From: Undibacterium sp. YM2
GTDB taxonomy: Bacteria > Pseudomonadota > Gammaproteobacteria > Burkholderiales > Burkholderiaceae_D
Length of the DNA stretch: 64,000 bases
Direction of reading: 5' to 3'
Assembly (NCBI RefSeq): GCF_009937975.1
Contig: NZ_AP018441.1
Coordinates: 2,604,001-2,668,000 of the forward strand
Positions 55,817 to 64,000 of this stretch are shown here, in pieces; positions within the stretch are counted from its first letter, which is position 1; every line of letters starts with the position of its first letter. Below the pieces are notes generated by a model. It saw only the letters and a list, made by a program, of their open reading frames with translations. It was not told the origin of the DNA and did no database searches. A program made the position numbers and the translations under genes.

Positions 55817-56524
55817 ATGCATACTAACTTAGAAAAAATCAACTGGTCGGATGACATATTCCCCGATGTTATCGCAGGGTTCCCGGCAGGGCCTGGTCCG
55901 TTTCCTGCAGTGATATTGGCACCAGGTCTGCGCTATGACATGCACCGGCCAGTCATGGCACAATTAGCCCATCACTTGCTGTTGCAAGGTTTTGCTGTGT
56001 TCAGATTCAACTGGTCTTTTTATACTTCTGACGCGGCCCGTGGACAGCCTTCAGCAGATTTAATACCGGAGTTGCAGGACATGACATCAGTGTTGCGCCT
56101 GGCAACAAATGATGGGCGCATACAACAACAGAATATTTCGATCGCAGGGAAATCTTTTGGCTCCATAGTCGCCTGGCGCTTTTTTCAGCAACAGCCTGCT
56201 GTGAAAAGCTGTGTGCTATTGACGCCCTTATGTGTGGCAGACAAATCTGGAGAGGAAGAACTCAGCCTTGTGAAACAGAATTATCCCGGCGCTGAGCTAG
56301 AAAAAAGGCCAGTTCTTATGCTGGCCGGGAATGCAGATCCCTATTGCGAACTCGATACTCTGCGGGAGTTTGCCGGGCCCATGGCAGCACGATTCAAAAT
56401 TGTCGTGCTGGAAGGTAATCACAGTATGGAGATACCTGATGAAGATACGACGGTGGCTACCAGCAAACTGGAGCGCAACCTGGCTTTGCTAGCCTGCCAC
56501 ATCCAGGGTTTCTTGCTTCAGTAA
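55817..56524 (+). CDS. Alpha/beta hydrolase
   Basis: 235 residues. The nucleophile elbow is GKSFGS (Ser113), with AGNADPYCE as the acid strand and EGNHSME carrying the likely catalytic histidine; LAPGLRYDM forms the oxyanion region. It resembles the short KANL3/Tex30-like dienelactone-hydrolase group. There is no signal peptide, so it is cytoplasmic. The substrate is unknown. It is convergent with recJ. Confidence 0.85.
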   Translation: MHTNLEKINWSDDIFPDVIAGFPAGPGPFPAVILAPGLRYDMHRPVMAQLAHHLLLQGFAVFRFNWSFYTSDAARGQPSADLIPELQDMTSVLRLATNDGRIQQQNISIAGKSFGSIVAWRFFQQQPAVKSCVLLTPLCVADKSGEEELSLVKQNYPGAELEKRPVLMLAGNADPYCELDTLREFAGPMAARFKIVVLEGNHSMEIPDEDTTVATSKLERNLALLACHIQGFLLQ

Positions 56525-56546
56525 ATTGAGTGCCACCAATACGGCG

Positions 56547-58235
56547 TTAATCTATGTGCTCCACCATTAACTGTACTCTGGTGACACCATTGTATTCATT
56601 GGCATCGAGCCTGAAGGCAACGTGGACGTTTTCAGGCAGGGTGTCGGTATGGCCGAACCAGATTGCATCATAGCGCAGCTTGTTTTTCTCCAGCACCAGT
56701 TTTAAATGGCGCTCTTTTAATATTCTCTGGGATATCAGTTTAAAGTCATCGCAAAATATGGGGGGAGGGAAACCTTGCCCCCATACTTGCGTATCCAGCA
56801 GGCGGATAAAGTCTGTCGTGTAATAGGCCTCTTCCAGTGGACCATCAGTTTCTACCACCCGCTCAAGCTGGTGTGCCTGTAACCAGCTTTTTCCTACGGC
56901 TTCAAAAGCCTGCTGGAATGCCGGGAAGTCTTCAGACCGCAAGGTCAGACCTGCTGCCATTGCATGACCACCAAATTTTTGTATCAGGCTGGGTGCGTGC
57001 TTGGATACCAGATCAAGCGCATCACGCAAATGAAAGCCTGGTATGGAACGACCCGAACCTTTGATCAATCCCTCGCCTCCAGGTGCAAAGGTAATCGTGG
57101 GGCGATAAAACTTGTCTTTCAGGCGCGAGGCGACGATACCAATGACACCCTGATGCCAGCTTTCATCAAACACGGTAATGGTATTGCTATCTTGTGGCTG
57201 GAAATCATCCAGGTGAAGCAGCGCCACATCCTGCATTTCACGTTCTATGTCTTTGCGGTCAGCATTGATGCTGTTTAATTCCTGCGCGATTTGCCAGGCG
57301 CGGCCTTCGTCATCCGTGGTCAGGCATTCTATGCCCAGGGCCATGTCAGCCAGACGACCAGCAGCGTTGAGTCTGGGGCCAAGAGCGAAGCCAAGATCAA
57401 AAGGGCTGGCATTGTGTGGTTCGCGGCCAGCTACGCGGAATAGTGCAGCTATGCCCGCACACATCCGGCCAGCGCGCATGCGCTTCAGGCCTTGCGCCAC
57501 CAGGATGCGGTTATTGGCATCCAGTTTAACCACGTCAGCAACCGTACCTAGCGCAACCAGATCCAGTAAAGTATCAAGCTTGGGTTGATTTTGCTGGTCG
57601 AACACGCCGCGCTGGCGTAGTTCTGCCCGCAAAGCCAGCAAGACATAAAACATGACGCCTACACCGGCCAGGTTCTTGCTGGGAAAGCCGCATTCAGGCT
57701 GATTTGGATTGACGATGACAGCAGCATCCGGCAAATGATCACCCGGCAAATGGTGATCCGTGACTACCACGGCAATGCCCTGGGCATTGGCCGCTGCCAC
57801 GCCATCCACACTGGCAATGCCATTATCGACAGTGACGATGACATCAGGGGATTTCTCTTTTTGCGTCAATGCCACGATTTCTGGCGTCAGGCCATAGCCA
57901 TATTCAAAACGATTCGGGACAATGTAATCAACATTTGCTCCCAGCATGCGCAAGCCGCGCAAACCTACCGCACAGGCAGTCGCACCATCGCAGTCGTAAT
58001 CGGCGACGATGACGAGTTTTTTATTTTGCGCGATGGCATCTGCCAAAAATTTCGCAGCCTGGTCTATATGCAAAAGCCCGGCAGGCGGCAGCATGGCATT
58101 CAACTCGGTGCTGAGTTCTTTTTCTGCTGTTGCACCGCGTGAGGCATACAGGCGCGCCAATACGGGATGCAGGCCATTCTGGCGCAGCATTTCAGATTCA
58201 CGGAAAGGGCAGGGGCGTACTGTAATGCGTGTCAT
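56547..58235 (-). CDS. recJ: Single-strand-specific 5'-3' exonuclease RecJ
   Basis: 562 residues. DHH-family metal motifs are VADYDCDGATA (79-84 core), TVDNGIAS and VVTDHHLPG (160-162), followed by the DHHA1 part with GGHAMAAG. It degrades single-stranded DNA in recombination and mismatch repair. Its ATG overlaps the stop of the upstream gene by 4 bases. Confidence 0.96.
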   Translation of the reverse strand: MTRITVRPCPFRESEMLRQNGLHPVLARLYASRGATAEKELSTELNAMLPPAGLLHIDQAAKFLADAIAQNKKLVIVADYDCDGATACAVGLRGLRMLGANVDYIVPNRFEYGYGLTPEIVALTQKEKSPDVIVTVDNGIASVDGVAAANAQGIAVVVTDHHLPGDHLPDAAVIVNPNQPECGFPSKNLAGVGVMFYVLLALRAELRQRGVFDQQNQPKLDTLLDLVALGTVADVVKLDANNRILVAQGLKRMRAGRMCAGIAALFRVAGREPHNASPFDLGFALGPRLNAAGRLADMALGIECLTTDDEGRAWQIAQELNSINADRKDIEREMQDVALLHLDDFQPQDSNTITVFDESWHQGVIGIVASRLKDKFYRPTITFAPGGEGLIKGSGRSIPGFHLRDALDLVSKHAPSLIQKFGGHAMAAGLTLRSEDFPAFQQAFEAVGKSWLQAHQLERVVETDGPLEEAYYTTDFIRLLDTQVWGQGFPPPIFCDDFKLISQRILKERHLKLVLEKNKLRYDAIWFGHTDTLPENVHVAFRLDANEYNGVTRVQLMVEHID

Positions 58236-59227
58236 GAAATCGAAAATAAGTGATGTAATGAAGGCTTGACCCAGAATTTACGCAAGGACCACGGAGTGAC
58301 ATCAAAGCTGGCAATTCTGTGGCCATCACTGAAGTGCAGTTTCAAACTGCTGACTTGTTTGTTGCGCAAACCTGTCAGCAATGGAGAAAACCATTTTTTT
58401 TCCAGCACATGAATATTGTCCAGCCAAAGCGCCCAGTCATTGTTGATGGCTGCTTCAGACAGATTGCCGAGCAAAGCTGGTGCGTGCTTGTTTCCGGCTG
58501 GTGACTGGGCCAAATGCTGGGCGTAGTCAGTCGCTTCGCTAATTTGCTTCATTTCTGGATGCAAGCTTTGCGCGCCGCCTGATATCCAGACGGAATTGAT
58601 GACTTTTGCACCGCGCATCTCACGTTGAGCATTGATGTCGTGTGTGAACCACTGCATTTGTATTTCATTTTGCAGTTTGCGCCACGCCCTTTCAAACTCA
58701 CCTTTGGGCATCCAGATATCGATATTGTGACCGCAAGCGGCATCCACCGTGGCTGTTTGCAGTTCAGGCCACGCGTCAGCGCGCAAGAACCAGTTCTGGG
58801 CGTCGCCAAACAGGAGCTGCAAGCCTATTTCTTCGCAGCTCGCTTTAGCCTGCTCAAATAAAACGCGGGACTCGGCTTCGCCGATATGCAGCCGTCGCTG
58901 ATCTGTCAATACCAGATGATCCCGGGCAATATGAATATGCACGGGCTGTAGCAGGAACCAATAGCCTGCTTCCGGTGTCAGACCGCAAGCTTTCATGCGG
59001 TTCCAGGCAAGAGGTGGGCTATTTGCTTTATCCCCAGGAGGAAACTGGCTGGCAAGCCAGTATTCGTAGCTTAGTGCGCGTGAAAAATCGTCTATTGCCT
59101 GTACTTTAGCCTTGCCTGCGCTAGCGATCAGTCTGGCTAATCCAGGGGTGTGCATTTCTTTTAACAGGTCTTTGGCCAGGCTGGCAGGGGGAATCCCGAA
59201 AGGGATTATCAATTCTAAATGGCTCAT
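58232..59227 (-). CDS. RpfE-type / phosphoglycerate-mutase-like protein
   Basis: 331 residues of a proteobacterial family often labelled RpfE-type regulator or cofactor-independent phosphoglycerate-mutase-like. MSHLELIIPFGIPP, QPVHIHIARDHLVL, FLRADAWPELQTA, SVWISGGA and the C-terminal KPSLHHLFS are the visible landmarks. No complete phosphatase metal site is visible to me. RpfE and recJ also sit together in the Xanthomonas rpf cluster, and here they overlap by 4 bases. The biochemical role is not established. Confidence 0.8.
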   Translation of the reverse strand: MSHLELIIPFGIPPASLAKDLLKEMHTPGLARLIASAGKAKVQAIDDFSRALSYEYWLASQFPPGDKANSPPLAWNRMKACGLTPEAGYWFLLQPVHIHIARDHLVLTDQRRLHIGEAESRVLFEQAKASCEEIGLQLLFGDAQNWFLRADAWPELQTATVDAACGHNIDIWMPKGEFERAWRKLQNEIQMQWFTHDINAQREMRGAKVINSVWISGGAQSLHPEMKQISEATDYAQHLAQSPAGNKHAPALLGNLSEAAINNDWALWLDNIHVLEKKWFSPLLTGLRNKQVSSLKLHFSDGHRIASFDVTPWSLRKFWVKPSLHHLFSIS

Positions 59228-59292
59228 AGTGCTGTATTGTATGGCAAACGTATGGCAAACTGCTGGCTGCTTTCATAACAAGTGTAAATGCA

Positions 59293-60549
59293 GTGAAAAA
59301 TCTCTCTTTTGAATGGCTGGTCGGCTTGCGTTATACGCGGGCAGGGCGGCGTAGTGGGCGTAACGGCTTTATTTCTTTTATCTCGCTGATCTCCATGGCG
59401 GGTATAGGACTGGGTGTGGCAGCCATGATTGTTGTCATTTCAGTCATGAATGGTTTCCAGAAAGAAGTTCGGGACCGCATGTTGTCCGTACTGGCCCACG
59501 TCGAAGTCTTTGATGCCAGTGGTGCCTTGCCTGACTGGCGTTCAACAGCGCTGGAAGTGCAAAAAAATCCTGCTGTCACGGGAACAGCTCCCTACGTCGA
59601 TGGTCAGGCCATGATCATCCGTGAAGATGTCATGCGCGGTGTTATTATCAGAGGCATCTTGCCTGAAGAAGAACCCAAGGTCTCGGATGTCGCTAGCAAA
59701 ATCAAGTATGGCAAATGGGCAGACCTCAAGCCTGGCGAATTCAATATCGTACTGGGATCAGCACTGGCCAACAGTTTGCGGGTACGCATAGGTGAAAAAA
59801 TTACCTTGGCTGCGCCCGAGGGGCAGATGACGCCTGCGGGCGTTGTTCCTCGCCTGAAAGCCTTTAATGTCGTCGGCATATTTGAGGCTGGGCACTACGA
59901 ATATGATTCTGGCATGGCATTCATGCACATAGAAGATGCGCAAAAATTCTTCCGCCTGAATTCGCCATCCGGCCTGCGTCTGCGCATCAAGGAGATGCTC
60001 AAGGCACCACAGGTGGCGCTGGAGTTGTCGCGCACTTTGTCAGGCGATTTGCTGATCCGTGATTGGTCACAACAGAACAAGGTGTATTTCGCTGCCGTAA
60101 AAGCAGAAAAAACCATGATGTTTATCATCCTGACCCTGATCATCGCCGTGGCTGCGTTTAACCTGGTTTCTACTCTGGTCATGACGGTCACAGACAAGCA
60201 GGCTGATATTGCCATCTTGCGCACCCTGGGGGCGGCTCCTTCATCGATCATGAAAATATTCGTGATACAAGGCACCATCGTTGGTTGCCTCGGTACGCTG
60301 TCTGGTGTGGGGCTGGGCCTGTTGATCTCCCTGAATATTGACGTCATCGTGCCTTTCATAGAAAGCATATTGGGTATACAACTGCTGTCCAAAGAAGTGT
60401 ATGTCATTAGTAAACTGCCATCGGATGTGCAGTTGTTTGACGTGCTGACTATTGGTAGTGTCGCTTTAATTCTGGCCATGCTGGCCACTATCTATCCTAG
60501 CTGGCGTGCTTCACGCGTGAAACCTGCGGAGGCATTGCGTTATGAATGA
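59293..60549 (+). CDS. lolC: Lipoprotein-releasing ABC transporter permease LolC/LolE
   Basis: 418 residues. The N-terminus [16 protein letters not shown] and the first membrane helix ([20 protein letters not shown]) are LolC/E signatures. A large periplasmic domain runs from about 50 to 260, and three more helices lie at about 272-300, 315-345 and 375-400. It extracts outer-membrane lipoproteins from the inner membrane for LolA. The start is GTG 59293. Only one permease gene is present, so it may work as a homodimer as in many Betaproteobacteria. Confidence 0.93.
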   Translation: MKNLSFEWLVGLRYTRAGRRSGRNGFISFISLISMAGIGLGVAAMIVVISVMNGFQKEVRDRMLSVLAHVEVFDASGALPDWRSTALEVQKNPAVTGTAPYVDGQAMIIREDVMRGVIIRGILPEEEPKVSDVASKIKYGKWADLKPGEFNIVLGSALANSLRVRIGEKITLAAPEGQMTPAGVVPRLKAFNVVGIFEAGHYEYDSGMAFMHIEDAQKFFRLNSPSGLRLRIKEMLKAPQVALELSRTLSGDLLIRDWSQQNKVYFAAVKAEKTMMFIILTLIIAVAAFNLVSTLVMTVTDKQADIAILRTLGAAPSSIMKIFVIQGTIVGCLGTLSGVGLGLLISLNIDVIVPFIESILGIQLLSKEVYVISKLPSDVQLFDVLTIGSVALILAMLATIYPSWRASRVKPAEALRYE

Positions 60550-61255
60550 TCAAGTATTGAGTCAAGAAAAGAACAAACAAGAAATGATTTTATCCTGCAG
60601 CGGCCTGGGTAAGACGTTTTCGCAAGGGCTGGAATCTGTCAATGTCCTGAATGAAATCAATCTGAGCATCTACAAGGGTGAGCGAATCGCCATCGTCGGT
60701 GCATCTGGTTGCGGCAAATCTACTTTATTGCATTTGCTGGGTGGGCTTGATACCCCAAGCAAAGGAACGGTTACCTTGCAGGGCAAGGATTTTGCCAGCC
60801 TGAATGAGACCGCGCGCGGAGAGTTGCGCAATCATGCGCTGGGCTTTGTCTATCAGTTTCACCATCTGTTGCCTGAGTTTTCTGCGCTGGATAATGTGGC
60901 CATGCCCCTTATCATCCGTCGCATGGCAAGAAGTGAAGCGCAAAAAGTGGCACAGGCAATTTTGGAAAAAGTGGGCCTTGGTCATAGACTCAAGCACGTT
61001 CCTGGTGAATTGTCTGGCGGTGAAAGACAGCGTGTGGCTTTGGCGCGCGCTCTGGTAACACAGCCTGCCTGCGTGTTGGCAGATGAGCCTACAGGTAACC
61101 TTGACGGTAGTACAGCACAACAGGTGTTTGCCTTGATGCTGGAATTATCGCAAACTCTGGGTACGGCATTTGTGATTGTTACCCATGATGCGGAGTTGGC
61201 CGGGCGCTGTGACCGGGTTTTCCGTTTGACTGAACGCGGCTTGCAACAACAATAA
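60542..61255 (+). CDS. lolD: Lipoprotein-releasing ABC transporter ATPase LolD
   Basis: 237 residues. Walker [10 protein letters not shown] (Lys59), Q-loop [16 protein letters not shown] (the LolD-typical segment), signature LSGGERQR and Walker [15 protein letters not shown] are present. It powers the LolC permease. It overlaps lolC by 8 bases, so translation is coupled. Confidence 0.96.
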   Translation: MNDQVLSQEKNKQEMILSCSGLGKTFSQGLESVNVLNEINLSIYKGERIAIVGASGCGKSTLLHLLGGLDTPSKGTVTLQGKDFASLNETARGELRNHALGFVYQFHHLLPEFSALDNVAMPLIIRRMARSEAQKVAQAILEKVGLGHRLKHVPGELSGGERQRVALARALVTQPACVLADEPTGNLDGSTAQQVFALMLELSQTLGTAFVIVTHDAELAGRCDRVFRLTERGLQQQ

Positions 61256-61262
61256 AAATGGC

Positions 61263-62684
61263 ATGCGAAAAACCAGCAAAATGAATTTCAGGAGACGTGA
61301 TCCTGCGTTTTCCATAGCTCATTTTTCTACCGGACCAGGTGGCTGGGTCATGCTTGGTCTGTTATCTGTGCTCGCATCATCTACATCGGCTGTACATGCG
61401 GCAGATACAGTAGAGCTGGTGTTGCAACTGGAAACTTCGCTGACCAGCGACAGTAATCCGTTTCGCTTTTACGAGCAGACAGCCAAGCCCACACAGCCTG
61501 ATCAAGGTGACCAGGGGCAAGGTGAGCAGTCAGGTCAGCCTGGCGTTGCCGACGACAAAAAGTTTCGCAATCGCGATAGCATAACCGGCACCGATGTGCG
61601 GGCTGGCGCCATCATCCCCATTTTATCGGACCGCACCCGCCTGATATTGACGGGCTCGCTTGGTAACCGGCATTATAAAAACTATAAAGAACTCGATCAC
61701 CATCTGTTAGCAGGCGATGCCACGCTCCAATGGGCAGCAGGACAGATTATTAATGGCCAAATCACTGCGGGTAAAGAAGACAGGTTATTTCAATACATCA
61801 ATGGCAGCCTGACAGATAAAGATATCTCGCACCAAAAACGTGCTTCTGCCAATGTTAATTTTAAACTGACTGATGAATGGTCCTTGAATGCCAGTCTGGA
61901 CAGGGCTGGCCTGAATTATGATTTGCCCCTGAATCAGCTATATAACTTTGACGAGCGTGGCAGGCAATTGAGTGGGCGCTACTACTCTCCAACTGGATCA
62001 AGCGTTGAAATCGGGACACGTTTGTCGGAAACGAATTTCCCGGACCGTAATGAGCAGGATATTGCCGACCTGGATAAGGCATATAAAGAGTCAGAGGTCT
62101 TTCTCGATGCTGAATGGCGTTACAGCAGCAAGTCTGTTACCAGTGCGCATCTGGGGGTGATCAAACGCAAGTACGATGTGCTGACAGAACGCGACACCAA
62201 TTTGTCGAATATTTTATTGCGTGGTACCTATCATTACTCACCAAAATTGCGCCTGGATTTGCAGTTGTGGGACCGGCCTTTTACCATTGTTGACCGCACT
62301 GTCGTCTATGTGCTGAGCAAGGCATTACGCTTTGATGCACAGTGGAAGTATTCAGACAAATCGCAGATGAATTTCTCCACGCTTTTTCAAAATAGCGATA
62401 ATGTATTGGTGCCGCGTCTTGCGACACTGGCCGATGGCACATCGCGCAAAGAGAAATTGATACGCGTCGGTTTGGGCGGCGCTTATGAATTTGAACGGGG
62501 TTTCCGACTGGTGCTGGATAGTTTTTATGAAAAAGTCCAGCGTGAATCTGATGGCATAAATCTGAAGCAGGCCGTGATTAAATTAGGACTGGAATATACC
62601 TATGAAAATTTGCCGGGGAGTAATTCGCGCATGGGTTTGAAGCGCTACCAGCACTCCTTGAGCGCCTCGGATAGTTTGCGTTGA
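61263..62684 (+). CDS. EpsL-like outer membrane beta-barrel protein
   Basis: 473 residues. A long N-terminus (about 48 residues) holds a signal peptide ending at about VHAAD. The mature part starts with ELVLQLETSLTSDSNPFRF and carries alternating beta strands with repeated aromatic/charged patterns through to the end. This resembles the EpsL-type exopolysaccharide proteins of Betaproteobacteria. An acidic Gln/Gly/Pro-rich loop lies at about residues 72-98. The next gene is a polysaccharide deacetylase, which fits a polysaccharide role. The gene may be part of the lol transcript (7-base gap). Confidence 0.72.
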   Translation: MRKTSKMNFRRRDPAFSIAHFSTGPGGWVMLGLLSVLASSTSAVHAADTVELVLQLETSLTSDSNPFRFYEQTAKPTQPDQGDQGQGEQSGQPGVADDKKFRNRDSITGTDVRAGAIIPILSDRTRLILTGSLGNRHYKNYKELDHHLLAGDATLQWAAGQIINGQITAGKEDRLFQYINGSLTDKDISHQKRASANVNFKLTDEWSLNASLDRAGLNYDLPLNQLYNFDERGRQLSGRYYSPTGSSVEIGTRLSETNFPDRNEQDIADLDKAYKESEVFLDAEWRYSSKSVTSAHLGVIKRKYDVLTERDTNLSNILLRGTYHYSPKLRLDLQLWDRPFTIVDRTVVYVLSKALRFDAQWKYSDKSQMNFSTLFQNSDNVLVPRLATLADGTSRKEKLIRVGLGGAYEFERGFRLVLDSFYEKVQRESDGINLKQAVIKLGLEYTYENLPGSNSRMGLKRYQHSLSASDSLR

Positions 62685-62686
62685 TC

Positions 62687-63418
62687 ATGGGGCTAGCACA
62701 AAGATTGAGCCGATTTGCGGCACGCCACACAGCAAATCGCTGGTTGCCACTCAATAAGGGCAGGGGAGTGGTCAGTTTCAGTTTTGACGATGTACCCGCC
62801 AGTGCCTGTCATCAGGGAGCCATGCTGCTGGAGTTATACCAGGCACGCGGTACTTTCTATATCTGTGGCAGCCTGACCGATGGCGTTGAGCAAAACCAGC
62901 CTTGTCATAGTGTGGAGGATTTGCGGCGCCTGGTAGAAAACGAGCATGAAGTTGGCTGCCATACCTATTCCCATACTAATTGCGCTAATGCTTCTTTAGA
63001 TTTTTTAGCGGCTGACTGGGAACGCAATCAGGCTTTTTTCAAGCAACACAATATCGCTAATCGCGGTTTTGCCTTTCCTTTTGGTGCCTATGACCTGGGT
63101 AGCAAGCTGGCAGCAGCCAAACGATTTTCATATAGCCGCATTACCGGCGGCGGCACCCAGACTGGTCGTGCCGACTTGTCTGCCTTGCGCGCACAAGCCC
63201 TGTACTCTGCGAACAATAATCAAGATGAGATCATTGCCCTGATCAAGCACACTGCTTCTGTAGGTGGCTGGTTGATTTTATACAGCCATGAAGTCAGTGA
63301 AACACCAGGGCCATGGGGGACAACTCCGGCTCTGTTGGAAACTGCACTGCAGATGGCGACGCAGGAGAGTTGTCAGATACTACCTGTTCATAAAGCCATA
63401 GATTTTTTTCTTTCCTGA
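62687..63418 (+). CDS. Polysaccharide deacetylase (NodB fold)
   Basis: 243 residues. NodB motif 1 is VVSFSFDDVP (Asp34 catalytic base, Asp35 metal ligand), and motif 2 has His92 and His96 (CHTYSHTN). FAFPFGAYD and LILYSHEV give motifs 3 and 5. It removes acetyl groups from an N- or O-acetylated glycan. No signal peptide is visible; it starts at ATG 62687, just after the EpsL-like stop. A role in processing the same polysaccharide as the upstream protein is inferred. Confidence 0.88.
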   Translation: MGLAQRLSRFAARHTANRWLPLNKGRGVVSFSFDDVPASACHQGAMLLELYQARGTFYICGSLTDGVEQNQPCHSVEDLRRLVENEHEVGCHTYSHTNCANASLDFLAADWERNQAFFKQHNIANRGFAFPFGAYDLGSKLAAAKRFSYSRITGGGTQTGRADLSALRAQALYSANNNQDEIIALIKHTASVGGWLILYSHEVSETPGPWGTTPALLETALQMATQESCQILPVHKAIDFFLS

Positions 63419-63507
63419 CGCTGTGCATGGTTTTTTTCAATTCTGATTTGAGTAAGTTACAATCCTTGCAGTTTTAATCTTAATTTTTCAGGTAGCCGAC
63501 AACATCC

Positions 63508-64000
63508 ATGAGCCAACATAGCCAGTTTACCCTGCTGTCGCAGCGCCGTTTTGCCCCTTTCTTCTGGACGCAGTTTCTCGGCGCATTCAATGACAATGTG
63601 TTCAAGACAGCCTTGCTGACCATACTGACGTATGACGCCTTGTCCTGGACTGACATGAAAGTCGGGCTGCTCAATAACTTGATTCCTGGCTTATTCATTT
63701 TGCCCTTTGTACTGTTTTCTGCGACTTCAGGGCAATTGGCTGATAAATTTGAAAAAGGTCGCATGGCCCGCAATGTCAAACTACTCGAGATTGGCATCAT
63801 GCTGGTAGCGGCTGTCGGCTGGCAGACGCATAATCTGTGGCTCCTGATTGCGGCTGTTTGCGGCATGGGGATACATTCCACTTTGTTTGGCCCGGTCAAA
63901 TACGCCTATTTGCCTCAGCATCTGAAGACCGACGAGCTGGTTGGTGGCAATGGCCTGATAGAAATGGGTACTTTTGTCGGTATTCTGCTCGGAGAAATCC
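63508..64000 (+). CDS. MFS transporter, LplT-like (5' part)
   Basis: The first 164 residues of a major facilitator protein that runs off the window. FFWTQFLGAFNDNVFKTALLT is the LplT/Aas-type lysophospholipid transporter signature. Next come PFVLFSATSGQLADKFEKGRM (the loop 2-3 motif) and four further hydrophobic helices up to the edge. In many Proteobacteria this domain is fused to or followed by an acyltransferase that re-acylates lysophospholipids; the end is not visible here. A clean ATG at 63508 begins the gene. Confidence 0.8.
   Translation, partial: MSQHSQFTLLSQRRFAPFFWTQFLGAFNDNVFKTALLTILTYDALSWTDMKVGLLNNLIPGLFILPFVLFSATSGQLADKFEKGRMARNVKLLEIGIMLVAAVGWQTHNLWLLIAAVCGMGIHSTLFGPVKYAYLPQHLKTDELVGGNGLIEMGTFVGILLGEI

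Noticed and set aside
63480..63899. Minus-strand open frame at the right end
   Set aside because: It is the shadow of the MFS transporter gene, which has a clear signature on the plus strand.
1..64000. tRNA, rRNA, CRISPR arrays, prophage or transposase genes
   Set aside because: None was found; no tRNA-like cloverleaf, repeat-spacer array, integrase or transposase is visible.

Overview
The window reads as chromosomal DNA of a betaproteobacterium (Burkholderiales, most like Oxalobacteraceae such as Undibacterium or Janthinobacterium). This rests on protein resemblance and gene neighbourhoods: divergent suhB/trmJ, an RpfE-type gene overlapping recJ, a FimV-like gene, dppABCDF, lolC/lolD followed by an EpsL-like barrel protein, and class I fumarase. 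The genus is a guess. I see no rRNA, tRNA, CRISPR array, prophage or insertion sequence. Most of the window is ordinary core genome with many clear intrinsic terminators.

Layout. 1-3.8 kb: end of a three-subunit FAD/2Fe-2S dehydrogenase of the D-hydroxyproline dehydrogenase type, whose large FAD/NAD subunit is frameshifted, followed by a 2-oxoglutarate-semialdehyde-type aldehyde dehydrogenase. 3.9-5.4 kb: a small membrane protein and a retropepsin-like lipoprotein. 5.4-8.5 kb: a TetR regulator divergent from an acyl-CoA dehydrogenase and an alpha-methylacyl-CoA racemase-like gene (branched acyl-CoA catabolism). 8.5-16 kb: a 1307-residue TPR-GAF hybrid histidine kinase and a secreted propeller-amidohydrolase fusion. 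16-19 kb: tyrB and three small exported or unknown proteins. 18.9-21.9 kb: a putative redox locus (unknown exported protein, AhpD-like protein, thioredoxin-like protein) with a MarR regulator carrying four C-terminal cysteines; both promoters carry the same operator-like site. 21.9-29.3 kb: murI, fumarase, UPF0114, acs, MoxR ATPase and two small cytochromes c. 29.5-38.9 kb: an Ala/Pro/Ser-rich lipoprotein, roxA, slyD, mutS, a DUF4239-like protein, rhlE, suhB, trmJ. 39.2-45.1 kb: a FimV-like gene without a canonical start codon, a GST, a PP2C phosphatase, a YdcH-like protein and yoaA. 45.2-49.5 kb: two tandem M13 peptidases, one active-looking and one that has lost its zinc site. 49.7-55.5 kb: dppABCDF. 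55.8-64 kb: an alpha/beta hydrolase, recJ with its RpfE-like partner, lolCD, an EpsL-like outer membrane protein, a polysaccharide deacetylase and the start of an LplT-like MFS transporter.

The least explained parts are the MarR/AhpD redox locus, the M13 pseudo-peptidase beside its active twin, the apparent ATT start of the FimV-like gene, and the lipoprotein/small-protein pair at 18.0-18.9 kb.
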